Positions 1-7,248 of a stretch of DNA of 64,000 nt are shown in pieces (the first letter of the stretch is position 1; each line of letters opens with the position of its first letter). Under the pieces are notes generated by a model, which saw only the letters and a list, made by a program, of their open reading frames with translations, made no database searches and was not told the DNA's origin. The position numbers and the translations under genes are program-made. Source of the stretch: Microbacterium sp. EYE_78 (GTDB lineage: Bacteria > Actinomycetota > Actinomycetes > Actinomycetales > Microbacteriaceae); assembly GCF_023149035.1 (NCBI RefSeq), contig NZ_JAHXMY010000002.1, positions 806,001 to 870,000 on the forward strand, read 5' to 3'.

Positions 1-584
1 CCGTGCTGCGCCGAGCGATGCGCGACGGCACCAGCGTGATCGTCTCCGGGGCCACCCACGCCGGCAAGACCACCCTGCTGGGAGCGCTGATCGCGGCGGC
101 GCCGAGCGAGCACCGGATCGTCACCGTGGAGGAGACGTTCGAGCTCAACGCCCAGGCGGCCGATCTCGTGGCGCTGCAGGGGCGCCAGCCGAGCCTCGAA
201 GGCACGGGGGAGGTGAGTCTCCGCCGTCTCGTGAAGGAGGCGCTGCGTATGCGGCCCGATCGCCTCGTGATCGGTGAGGTCCGCGATGCCGAAGCGCTCG
301 ACCTGCTGCTGGCGCTGAACACCGGGGTGCCGGGTGCGGCGACGATCCACGCGAACTCCGCCGGCGACGCCCTGCGCAAGCTCGCGTCGCTGCCGCTGCT
401 CGCCGGCCGTAACATCGACCGCGACTTCCTCCTTCCGGCGATCGCCGCCTCGGTGGGCCTCGTTGTGCACTGCCGCCGGGACGAGCTCGGTCGTCGGCAC
501 GTCGCGGAAATCGTCGCTCCCACAGGCCGGATCACGGACGCTGCGGTCGAGACCCGCGTGGTCTTCGCGGGGGCGAGGCCATGA
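1..584 (+). CDS. tadA: Tad pilus assembly ATPase TadA/CpaF (3' part)
   Basis: C-terminal portion of the secretion ATPase that powers Tad/Flp pilus assembly at the inner face of the membrane; the gene begins before the window. Visible are a Walker A (GATHAGKTTLL), the acidic VEETFEL segment, a Walker B-like stretch (RLVIGEVRDAEALDLL) and the HANSA motif, in the order expected for CpaF-type type II/IV secretion ATPases. The stop overlaps the next start (ATGA at 581-584), so tadA and tadB are translationally coupled. The first GTG in the window is internal, not the start. Confidence 0.93.
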   Translation, partial: VLRRAMRDGTSVIVSGATHAGKTTLLGALIAAAPSEHRIVTVEETFELNAQAADLVALQGRQPSLEGTGEVSLRRLVKEALRMRPDRLVIGEVRDAEALDLLLALNTGVPGAATIHANSAGDALRKLASLPLLAGRNIDRDFLLPAIAASVGLVVHCRRDELGRRHVAEIVAPTGRITDAAVETRVVFAGARP

Positions 585-1438
585 CGACCGTCCTCGGCGT
601 CTGCCTCGCCGCCGGCATGCTGCTCGCCTTCTCTCCCTGGCTCTGGCCGGCAGGGGGCGGGTCGCGGCCGATTCGCCGCCGGGGCGCATCCGCCCTGCTC
701 CTCCAGGCAGCCGGCTTCGGGCACGTCTCGCCCGGTCATCTCGCTGCCGTGTGCGTCGTGGCGGGGACCCTGGCGGGCGCGGTGGTCTGGCTCGTCAGCG
801 GGCTGGTCGCCTTCGCGGCGGTGGCCGCCGCGGCCGGGCTCGTGGCCCCGATCGCGTGGTTACGGGGCAGGGCGCGACGACTGCAGAAGTCTCGACGTCA
901 GCTGTGGCCCGATGTGTGCGACCTCCTGGTTGCGTCCGTCAGGTCGGGCATGTCGCTGCCCGACGCGGTCTCCGCACTCGGCGAGGTCGGTCCACCGCCG
1001 CTGCGACCCGCGTTCGCCGCGTTCGCCGCCGATGTCGCGGCATCCGGGCATTTCGACTCCGGTGCGCTCCGGCTGAAGGCGCGGCTGGCGGACCCCGTCG
1101 CGGATCGGATCGTGGAGGCGCTGCGGATGGCGCGTCAGGTCGGGGGAACCGAACTCACGACGGTCCTGCGCGCGCTGTCGGCCTCGGTTCGCGCCGAGGC
1201 GGCGCTGCGGGCGGAGATCGAGGCACGACAGTCCTGGATCCGCGGCGCTGCCGTCCTGGGTGTGGTGGCGCCATGGGTCATCCTCGGGCTCCTCGCGCTC
1301 CGGCCCGAAGGGGCGACGGCCTACAGGAGTCCCGAAGGGGCGACCGTCATCCTGCTCGGCGCGGCCGTGTCCTTCGTCGCGTTCCGCCTGATGCTCGGCA
1401 TCGGTCGGCTCCCCGAGCCGCGGCGGTGGTTCGCGTGA
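581..1438 (+). CDS. tadB: Tad pilus assembly membrane protein TadB (type II secretion F domain)
   Basis: 285-aa inner-membrane platform protein of the Tad pilus machine. It has an N-terminal hydrophobic helix, a second hydrophobic block at about residues 60-95, a cytoplasmic T2SSF domain (about 105-225, with the DLLVASVRSGMSLPDAV stretch) and C-terminal hydrophobic helices. The start overlaps the tadA stop (ATGA), and its own stop overlaps the GTG start of tadC, a normal tadABC arrangement. Its partner TadC is broken by the inserted element, so TadB probably lacks a functional partner in this state. Confidence 0.9.
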   Translation: MTTVLGVCLAAGMLLAFSPWLWPAGGGSRPIRRRGASALLLQAAGFGHVSPGHLAAVCVVAGTLAGAVVWLVSGLVAFAAVAAAAGLVAPIAWLRGRARRLQKSRRQLWPDVCDLLVASVRSGMSLPDAVSALGEVGPPPLRPAFAAFAADVAASGHFDSGALRLKARLADPVADRIVEALRMARQVGGTELTTVLRALSASVRAEAALRAEIEARQSWIRGAAVLGVVAPWVILGLLALRPEGATAYRSPEGATVILLGAAVSFVAFRLMLGIGRLPEPRRWFA

Positions 1439-2463
1439 GCGGCGTGACGGAGTTCGCGATCGCGATCGTGCTCGGGGCTGCGTTCGCCTGCGGCGTCGTG
1501 CTGGTCTCGACACGGGTCCCGCGTGTGTCGGCGCCCACGTTGTCCCGGCGCGTCGCGCCGTATCTGCGCGACATCGCCGACCCCCGGGGGCTCACCCCGC
1601 TCGCACCGGCCCCGATCGACTGGCGGTCGCGTCGGGACCGCCTCATCGGCGCGCTGGGAGGAGCCGCCCGCATCGAGCGGCGGCTCCGGCAGGCGGGGTG
1701 GACGCTGGATGCGGCCGTCTTCCGTGCCCGTCAGCTCACTTGGGTGGTCATCGGAGTCGCCGTCGGAGCTCTCGTCGTGGTCGGCTTGGTGCTGGTCGGC
1801 CGCGCCGTGCCGGCTGCGGTCGTGCTTCCGGCGGTCACGGGTCTCTCCGCAGCCGCCCTGTACGACTTCCGGTTGACCTCCGCAGCCCGCAGGCGACGAG
1901 CCAGGGTGGAGGACGAGCTGCCCACGCTGCTGGAGTTCCTCTCCCTCTGCCTGGCCGCGGGGGAGGGACTCCGCGACGCGCTGCACCGGGTGGGGGAGAT
2001 CGGCTCCGGCGAGCTGACCGTCGAGGTGCGTCGGGCCGTCCTCGACAGCGGGACCGGCTCGAACCTCTCGGACGCGTTGGTCGACCTCGGTCGACGCCTC
2101 GACGTCCCGCCCCTGTCACGGGCGCTCGAGCACCTGGTGGCGGCCATCGATCGTGGTGCACCGCTCGCCGGCGTCCTGCAGGCCCAAGCCGCCGACGCCC
2201 GCGAGGACGCCAAGCGCTCCCTGATCGAACAGGCCGGGAAGAAGGAGATCGCGATGCTGTTCCCGCGCAACGTACGAAATCGCTACTACCGTTGCCTCAC
2301 CAATAATGCTCCGCGCGTTGGAGTGGCGTCATCCGAAGCTCAATCAGCTCCGGCGTCGTATGATCCACCGACACGGCCAAGCCGAGCTCTCTGGCAACGT
2401 TCGCCACAACGCCCGCCCGCATTATCTGATCGTCAGGCTCGGATTTCACGGTTGCCAGTTTGA
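1435..2463 (+). pseudogene. tadC: tadC, 5' part, interrupted by an integrated element
   Basis: Begins at GTG 1435, overlapping the tadB stop (GTGA). The T2SSF domain is intact up to the residues KKEIAMLF at about 2260. There the reading frame enters foreign DNA and runs through about 67 unrelated residues to a stop at 2463, antisense to the element's first gene. The missing end, including the last hydrophobic helix, lies at 11541-11630. Joining 1435-2259 to 11541-11630 gives an uninterrupted 304-codon TadC. The chimeric 342-aa product should lack the final membrane segment, so the pilus is probably not assembled unless the element leaves. Confidence 0.9.
2258..2263. repeat. Left attachment core (attL)
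   Basis: TGTTCC within tadC, matching the copy at 11539-11544. Bases on the left belong to tadC and bases on the right to the element. Six bases is the longest shared stretch, typical of the short cores of large serine recombinases; the true crossover is probably two bases inside it. Confidence 0.75.
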
Positions 2464-3175
2464 CCCGCTGCAGCTGGCTCTTTGTGGCTCTCGAGATCTC
2501 CACCGAACGAACTCCATCGACATCAATGAGGCTCGAAGAAAGAGAGCTATCGCGAACCGGATAGGCATGAGCAGCACGACCGACACCATTGTCCAGTCGC
2601 TCCTCGAGCGTGCCGAGCCTGTCCGTGAGGAGTTCGATGCGGGCCTCAGCAGGAGTCAGCTCTTCTGAGGGCTTGGCGGCGGAGATGGCGACGCCGAAGT
2701 GACGCCACATCGGGTTCGTTCCAGCGCACTCTTTCTCGCTAGCTGAGATATGGTCTGCGAGAGCCGCGACCTCGTTCTTCAGCGTCCAGACGTCCAGAGT
2801 CGAGGAGTAAGCATGGGTGTTCAGCCCCGCCGTGTCGAACGGGATGATGAGGTGCTCGTCCCGGACAAGGGCGATTGGCTTGTTCAACGAGGTCCGAACG
2901 CCTAGCTCGAAGAAGACGTTGGGATTATTTTGGCTCAGGTCGCAGAGAACCATGTCTGCCTCAGCAAGGTGCTTGACGATCCGCCCATGGATCATGCTCG
3001 TCCCGCTCGCCGTCGGACGAATCGGGCGAAAACCTGCCGCTTCTACAGCTGGGATGAACAGGTGCTCGATCACGTGAGTCCAGTGTTCGAGGTCTCCGTA
3101 GAGCTTGCTCTCGTCATCGTGAGTGGTAATGGGCATGGCGATAAAGCAAGTTGGCTTCTTCGTCGAAGGGGGCAT
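2297..3175 (-). CDS. Nucleoside deoxyribosyltransferase-like / TIR-related protein (292 aa)
   Basis: The N-terminal 150 residues carry the hallmarks of the nucleoside 2-deoxyribosyltransferase-like, TIR-related fold: FIAMPI at 11-16, an HxxR-type middle, and DLSQNNPNVFFELG at 79-92 followed by a KPIALV strand. Glu90 is the candidate catalytic acid. The remaining 140 residues have no recognised domain; they contain a short helical segment (about 165-190) and end in a basic, mixed region. It lies next to the left junction and is divergent from a TIR/SLATT gene pair, so a role in nucleotide or NAD signalling defence is plausible but unproven. Base composition is lower in GC than the host. No clear Shine-Dalgarno sequence precedes the ATG; it may be leaderless. 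Confidence 0.72.
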   Translation of the reverse strand: MPPSTKKPTCFIAMPITTHDDESKLYGDLEHWTHVIEHLFIPAVEAAGFRPIRPTASGTSMIHGRIVKHLAEADMVLCDLSQNNPNVFFELGVRTSLNKPIALVRDEHLIIPFDTAGLNTHAYSSTLDVWTLKNEVAALADHISASEKECAGTNPMWRHFGVAISAAKPSEELTPAEARIELLTDRLGTLEERLDNGVGRAAHAYPVRDSSLSSSLIDVDGVRSVEISRATKSQLQRVKLATVKSEPDDQIMRAGVVANVARELGLAVSVDHTTPELIELRMTPLQRAEHYW

Positions 3176-3344
3176 TCCGGGAGACTATCGACTTGTCGTG
3201 CTCGCGTGTTTTGCTGAGAGGCGCAGGCAAGCACCGAGCTGCCGATGTCTGACGCCTCGCCGCGATGCGGCGGCGTGTCCCAGTCGGGTTTCTCGCACAC
3301 AAGCTCTACTTTTGCCATCATCAGTCAGCTAGCTGGGGGAGATC
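3176..3344. promoter_or_regulatory. Divergent intergenic region of the defence cargo
   Basis: 169 bp between the divergent 2297-3175 and 3345-3728 genes, so it must hold both promoters. It contains a small perfect dyad CGCCGC-gat-GCGGCG (3258-3272). A strong ribosome site (GGGGGAG) sits 3 bp before ATG 3345. No convincing -10/-35 pair could be fixed by eye. Confidence 0.5.
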
Positions 3345-3728
3345 ATGACCAAACACATCTTTTTGTCGTTCGTGGAAGAGGACCTGGAGACTGTGCGGCT
3401 GTTCAGGGGGCAGGCTCGAAACAAAAACAGCGCGCTCGCTTTCGATGACTATTCAGTGAAGGTGCCGTACAACAGCACGAGCGCGACGTACATTCGTTCG
3501 AAGATCACGGAGAAGATCAAGGCATCGTCGGTCACGATCGTCTTGATAGGCACGCACACCTGGAAGAGCGACTGGGTAGCCTGGGAGATCAAGAAGAGTG
3601 TGGAACTCGGCAAGAAGGTGATCGGCGTGCGGTTGAAGGCCGGCGTGCTGATTCCTGGTGCTCTGACAGAGGCACGAGCGAAGATCGTCGACTGGAAGAT
3701 CGACGACATCGTTAGGGAGATTGGCTGA
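3345..3728 (+). CDS. ThsB-like TIR domain protein (127 aa)
   Basis: A single-domain protein of the MTH538/DUF1863 TIR-like family, which includes ThsB of Thoeris. The N-terminal strand KHIFLSF is followed by an acidic EED loop. The helix-strand region SSVTIVLIGTHTWKSDWVAW leads into Glu81 in the WEI motif, the position of the catalytic glutamate in NAD-using TIR enzymes. Family members cleave NAD+ and some make cyclic ADP-ribose-type signals. It ends at TGA 3726-3728, just before the SLATT gene, so the two are co-translated. GC is roughly 50-58 % in the stretches I counted, below the host. Expected role: sensor or signal-making enzyme for the neighbouring membrane protein. Confidence 0.82.
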   Translation: MTKHIFLSFVEEDLETVRLFRGQARNKNSALAFDDYSVKVPYNSTSATYIRSKITEKIKASSVTIVLIGTHTWKSDWVAWEIKKSVELGKKVIGVRLKAGVLIPGALTEARAKIVDWKIDDIVREIG

Positions 3729-3729
3729 A

Positions 3730-4605
3730 GTGCGCAAGCCTGGCGACGATGACTTCCCGGCGTTCTATCGGGCCGCCGACCAGGCGTCCTTGGCCTCGCA
3801 GCGGCGGTTTCTTTGGGTGATGCGCATCCGCCTTGGCGGTCTTCTTGTGGCGGCGGGCGGAGGAGCACTCGCGGGGCTCCAGGGTTTCCTACCATTCGGA
3901 GCTTGGCTGGCAACCATCGCTCTGGTGGTAGCGATCGCAGCAGAGTTTTATAACCTCAAGGTCCGTCCGGACCGCGGCTGGTACGAAGGTCGAGCGGCCG
4001 CCGAGTCCGCAAAAACTCTCGCCTGGCGATACATGGTTCGCGGGGAGAAGTTCGAGACCGACGGTGATGTCGACGCCGTGTTTGCGCGGGAGATCAAAGC
4101 TCTCCTCACAAATCTCGATCACGTCCCTCCCGCTGACCAGCACGCGCAGATCACAGAGCTCATGCGCGAGGCTCGCTCCGGAAGCTTCGATGAGCGGAAG
4201 GCTCTCTACCGTAGGGAGCGTCTAGAAGATCAGCGAGCCTGGTATGCATCCAAAGCGAGGTTCAACGGGAATCGCTTCGACGTCTGGACTCTTGTGACCA
4301 TAGGGCTCGAGTTCGCGGGCCTACTTGCGGCGGTGATGCTCGTGTCGGGTGCCATCGCCTTCGATGCCCTGGGCGTCCTCTCGGCGTTGGCCGCTGCCTT
4401 CACTGCTTGGGCTCAGGCTCGCCAGTATCAAACCCTTGCGAACGCATATGGTGTGACGAGCCAAGAACTTGCGTCCGTGATTGATCAGCTCGACGGCGTG
4501 ACCTCTGAAGACACTTGGGCGGCATTCGTGGGTCAAGCTGAGGAAGCGATCTCTCGGGAGCACACTCTTTGGAGAGCATCCCGGGGCATAAAGCAGACTC
4601 GATAA
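3730..4605 (+). CDS. SLATT-domain (DUF4231-like) membrane effector (291 aa)
   Basis: Membrane protein with two helical hairpins: hydrophobic helices at about residues 30-73, then the conserved DUF4231 motif RGWYEGRAAAESAKTLAWRY, and a second pair near 185-235, followed by a helical tail. SLATT proteins are predicted to be pore-forming effectors in nucleotide-signalling conflict systems. Its position directly after a TIR gene suggests activation by a TIR-made nucleotide (inference). I chose GTG 3730, which has AGGGAG about 10 bp upstream. TTG 3721 is also in frame and would overlap the TIR stop by 8 bp, but its spacing to AGGGAG is only one base. No ThsA-type SIR2 effector is nearby, so this is not canonical Thoeris. 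Confidence 0.8.
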   Translation: MRKPGDDDFPAFYRAADQASLASQRRFLWVMRIRLGGLLVAAGGGALAGLQGFLPFGAWLATIALVVAIAAEFYNLKVRPDRGWYEGRAAAESAKTLAWRYMVRGEKFETDGDVDAVFAREIKALLTNLDHVPPADQHAQITELMREARSGSFDERKALYRRERLEDQRAWYASKARFNGNRFDVWTLVTIGLEFAGLLAAVMLVSGAIAFDALGVLSALAAAFTAWAQARQYQTLANAYGVTSQELASVIDQLDGVTSEDTWAAFVGQAEEAISREHTLWRASRGIKQTR

Positions 4606-4611
4606 GGCCTA

Positions 4612-4648
4612 CGGTGCGCGTTCCGTTGCCGCTCGAGAACGCGCACCG
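4612..4648. terminator. Bidirectional hairpin between convergent SLATT and capsid genes
   Basis: A perfect 12-bp inverted repeat (CGGTGCGCGTTC at 4612-4623, complement at 4637-4648) with a 13-nt loop fills the 48-bp gap between two convergent stops. It also marks the border between the lower-GC cargo and the higher-GC element backbone. Confidence 0.75.
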
Positions 4649-4653
4649 AAGGG

Positions 4654-5847
4654 TTAGGCTTCCGTGACCTGAACCTGCACGAAGTCGAAGGGCCTCTTCA
4701 CGCGGAACCCATACCGACCCTCGTACATGAGGCGGAACGTGTTGTTCTCAGTCCGGTTCTTGCCGTCGAAGACGAGCTCGTCGTCGCCGACGGGAAGGAG
4801 TTCGGCCTGGCTCCAGTCTGCGGCGATCGCTGATCCGACTGAGAGGCCGAGAGAGGTCACGACGGGCGCGCCGAGGAAGCCTTCGATCTCGGAGCGTGAC
4901 TTGAACAGGAATGCGCCGGTCGTGCCGTTCTCGCGGAGCATTTCGAGTGACTGCAGATCGAGGGGGTTCATTGCCCATCCGGTGAGCTGCCGGTCCTGCG
5001 CGAGCAGCTTGTACTTGGCCGCGGACAGCGTCGTGAGGAGGTCGCCCTCGAACGCCTGAACCTGCACACCTTCCGTGTGGTCGATGCCGGTGAAGCGGTC
5101 GTCTTCGCCGTCGCCCGAGAGGACGTCCCGCTCGATGGCGGACAGCGTGTCGTCGCGGAGCTGGGTGCTGATGATCTGCATCAGACCTTCGAAGTCGGCG
5201 AGGTAGCGCCAGGCGAGGTCCTCGGTCTTGTTCGCGTAGACCCGGTAGGTGTCGTCGACCTGTCCGAAAGTGTATGTGGAAGTGGGCTTTTCCGCACCGT
5301 CCGGGACGGCGCGGGCGTTGCTCTGCCGGGCGGTCTGGCGTACGAACGAGAAGACGTTGCCCACGTGTCCACCGCGGCCGACGAAGTCGAGTTCTCCCGA
5401 GTCGCTGTCGGTCTCGCCTCCGTCGCGAGCGGGGAGGACGGTGACGAGGTCGAGGAGCGTGCGTGCTGAGCTGTCGATTGAGACGCCGCCCACCAGTGCC
5501 GGAACGGAGACTGTGCCGGATGTGAGAGCCTTTGCGCCGCCCGGGGCACGGGAGGCGAGCGTAGCGAGTCCGTCGACAGCCTTTCGTGCCCACGACGCAG
5601 TCTGAGCGGCCTTCGGCGCGTGAGAGGTCGGCTGTTCGCCGCTGTCGCGCAGGCCGCCGATGCGGTCCATCAGCGCGGCTGACTCGTTGCCTCGCTCGAT
5701 CTGAGCTTTCAGGCGATCGACCTCAGCGTTCTTCGCTTCGAGGTCGGCAACCTCGCCGGGGGAAAGGTCGCGGTGCGCACTCTTGGCGTTGGTGACGATC
5801 GTTCGCATCTCGCCGAGCAGGGCGGCGAGTCGTTCTTTCGGGTTCAC
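4654..5847 (-). CDS. HK97-family phage major capsid protein
   Basis: 397 aa. The N-terminal 60 residues are helical and charged (ERLAALLGEMRTIV onward), like the delta/scaffold region of HK97 capsid proteins. The shell domain follows, with the typical SFVRQT, DDTYRVYANKTEDLAWRYLADF and AIERDVLSGDG segments and a C-terminal GFRVKRPFDFV strand. The GTG at 5847 is preceded by GAGGAG at good spacing; the longer in-frame upstream extension is not protein-like. No protease, portal or terminase gene accompanies it. It may build a small capsid for the element with helper-phage parts, or interfere with a helper (inference). Confidence 0.88.
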   Translation of the reverse strand: MNPKERLAALLGEMRTIVTNAKSAHRDLSPGEVADLEAKNAEVDRLKAQIERGNESAALMDRIGGLRDSGEQPTSHAPKAAQTASWARKAVDGLATLASRAPGGAKALTSGTVSVPALVGGVSIDSSARTLLDLVTVLPARDGGETDSDSGELDFVGRGGHVGNVFSFVRQTARQSNARAVPDGAEKPTSTYTFGQVDDTYRVYANKTEDLAWRYLADFEGLMQIISTQLRDDTLSAIERDVLSGDGEDDRFTGIDHTEGVQVQAFEGDLLTTLSAAKYKLLAQDRQLTGWAMNPLDLQSLEMLRENGTTGAFLFKSRSEIEGFLGAPVVTSLGLSVGSAIAADWSQAELLPVGDDELVFDGKNRTENNTFRLMYEGRYGFRVKRPFDFVQVQVTEA

Positions 5848-6138
5848 GGGATTCTCCTCGTGTGGGTCCCGGCACTGCGGCCGAGTACGTGAATGGTGGA
5901 GCGGCACCACAGAGACGACCGGGAGACCCCTGAGGGGTATCCGGTGCGCTGGTGCGCTTTCGCTCGGACGGACGGGCTGACGCGGACTCTCCTGCGACTT
6001 GACCAATGTCCTCGTCGCGGGGGTCGGCTTGACCGACGGCCTTTCACTGGCCTGCGCCGCCGGGTGCTCAGCTTGACCCTTGGGGCCCTCGCTGAATCAC
6101 CCGGCGGTGCGCAAGCGTGTGCCGAGCCTAACCGTTAC
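5848..6138. other. Non-coding leader region upstream of the capsid gene
   Basis: 291 bp with no credible gene. It holds three copies of CTTGACC on the plus strand (5998-6004, 6028-6034, 6072-6078; GGTCAAG on the coding strand of the capsid gene), spaced 30 and 44 bp. These could be regulator sites for late expression. The capsid ribosome site lies at its end. Confidence 0.45.
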
Positions 6139-6531
6139 CTACCCCACGGGCTTGTCGCGCGAGCGGCGTGTCTTGCGGTCGATGCGTGCCCTCCGCGCGC
6201 TGAGGGCGAGGACAGCGCCCGCGACGTCACCCGCGTCAAGCAGTTCCTCGACAGCAGCGATGTCCCGCCGCTCATGACGAAGGGCGTTCTCCTCGCGCTG
6301 GAGCATCCGTAGGAAGTCGTCGCCCCGCGCCCGGAGAGCGAGCTGCCGCTCTTCGGCTTTCGCCACACGTCGTTCCGCTTCTGCCCAGGCGATCTCCGCC
6401 GAGGCGCGAGCGGCGCGAGCCTCACCCATCCGTGCCTGCAATCTCATCGCGTAAGCACGCCACGCCGCCTCGCCGTCGCCGCGACGCGGACGGTGACCAC
6501 GCGCGAGGTCGTCGTCCTCACGAGTCGGCAT
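6139..6531 (-). CDS. Coiled-coil protein of unknown function (130 aa)
   Basis: No recognised family. Highly charged, Ala/Arg/Glu-rich and almost wholly helical; residues about 30-95 read as a coiled coil with AEIAWAEAERRVAKAEER-type heptads. The start overlaps the end of the upstream 80-aa gene by 14 bp, placing it last in the chain of coupled small genes downstream of the replication-type ATPase. In phage elements, genes of this size and composition before a capsid gene are often scaffold-like or DNA-binding, but nothing here proves either. Confidence 0.6.
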   Translation of the reverse strand: MPTREDDDLARGHRPRRGDGEAAWRAYAMRLQARMGEARAARASAEIAWAEAERRVAKAEERQLALRARGDDFLRMLQREENALRHERRDIAAVEELLDAGDVAGAVLALSARRARIDRKTRRSRDKPVG

Positions 6532-6760
6532 CCGTCACCCCCTGGTCGAGCTGAGCATCGAGCATTGCGAACGACAGTGCCTCCCGCCATGTCTCACCAT
6601 GCAGCGCCTCCAGCGCAGCAGCCGCGGTGTCGGCGAGGGCGACTATCAGGTCCAGGTTTCGCTCGCGAGGGAAGCCACGCAGGGCGTCGAGGAGACCCTG
6701 CGTGTCATGGTCTGCTGTGACGAGGATCAGCTGGCCCGCGATCTGCTTCGTGTCAGACAT
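6518..6760 (-). CDS. Unknown small protein (80 aa)
   Basis: Begins MSDTKQIAGQLILVTAD. It has a strand-helix pattern (QLILVTADHDTQGLLDALRGF) and an acidic C-terminus. No family recognised. The ATG overlaps the stop of the 49-aa frame upstream, and its own end overlaps the coiled-coil gene, consistent with one operon. The in-frame extension above this ATG is not protein-like. Confidence 0.6.
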   Translation of the reverse strand: MSDTKQIAGQLILVTADHDTQGLLDALRGFPRERNLDLIVALADTAAAALEALHGETWREALSFAMLDAQLDQGVTDADS

Positions 6761-6902
6761 CGGCGGCCTCCTCGCGCGCGCGTGCGTGATGGGGATGCGC
6801 GCCGGGGAGAGAAAGATCACTGCCGGTGGAATGGTCAGCGGCTTCGGTCCTAGCGATTCGAAGGCCCTTCCCCCTGCGGGGGTGGTTGCTGGTGCGGGTC
6901 AT
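6753..6902 (-). CDS. Possible tiny protein (49 aa)
   Basis: Frame starting MTRTSNHPRRGKG, basic at the N-terminus. Its ATG overlaps the stop of the 70-aa gene (ATGA), and its TGA overlaps the ATG of the 80-aa gene, filling the only gap in the overlapping chain. That geometry is the main support; the composition is unremarkable and no family is recognised. Confidence 0.4.
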   Translation of the reverse strand: MTRTSNHPRRGKGLRIARTEAADHSTGSDLSLPGAHPHHARAREEAADV

Positions 6903-7105
6903 GCGCGGTCCTTCCGGTCGAGTTCGTCGGCGTAGTCGTGGAGCAGGTCGCAGAGCGAGCGGAGGTCGTGGCGTCTGACCCATAAGGCCGGCTCAGCGGC
7001 AGCAGCTCCGACGTGGATGCTCACGCGATCGGTCCCGACGTCGTAGGTGAAGCGCAGCAACCGCGCGAGGCGCTGCAGCGGGGTCTGGCGGGTGCGTTTC
7101 CGCAT
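6899..7105 (-). CDS. Unknown small protein (about 68-70 aa)
   Basis: Starts MRKRTRQTPLQRLARLLRF, strongly basic, then two strands and a helix (LRSLCDLLHDYADELDRKD). ATG 7105 is given; TTG 7111 overlaps the upstream stop as TTGA and sits 5 bp from AAGGAG, so it is equally possible. A small DNA-binding or accessory replication protein is a guess only. Confidence 0.55.
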   Translation of the reverse strand: MRKRTRQTPLQRLARLLRFTYDVGTDRVSIHVGAAAAEPALWVRRHDLRSLCDLLHDYADELDRKDRA

Positions 7106-7107
7106 GG

Positions 7108-7248
7108 TCAAGGTGTCTCCTTCGTGTTCAGGCCGAGAGCTTCCCGGGCTTTGTTCAGTCGTTCGGTGGCTTCGGCGTCCAGATCGATGCGCTCACGTGC
7201 GGCCCGTCGGCGTCCCAGCACTTCGTCGGTGCGATGTTCGCGGCGCAT
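7108..7248 (-). CDS. Small charged protein (46 aa)
   Basis: Frame MRREHRTDEVLGRRRAAR onward, ending NTKETP. Its ATG overlaps the TAA of the ATPase gene (TAATG at 7246-7250). Its own end provides an AAGGAG ribosome site for the next gene. The charged helical composition and coupling on both sides support translation; function unknown. Confidence 0.55.
   Translation of the reverse strand: MRREHRTDEVLGRRRAARERIDLDAEATERLNKAREALGLNTKETP

Noticed and set aside
334-1434. Long open frame leading into tadC
   Set aside because: It lies over tadA and tadB in another frame and is Arg/Pro-rich; the real tadC start is GTG 1435 overlapping the tadB stop.
2297-4605. Canonical Thoeris system
   Set aside because: A ThsB-like TIR is present but there is no ThsA-type SIR2/SLOG or macro-domain gene; the partner is a SLATT protein.
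5848-6006. N-terminal extension of the capsid frame
   Set aside because: Not protein-like; GTG 5847 has a good GAGGAG site and gives a normal HK97 N-terminus.
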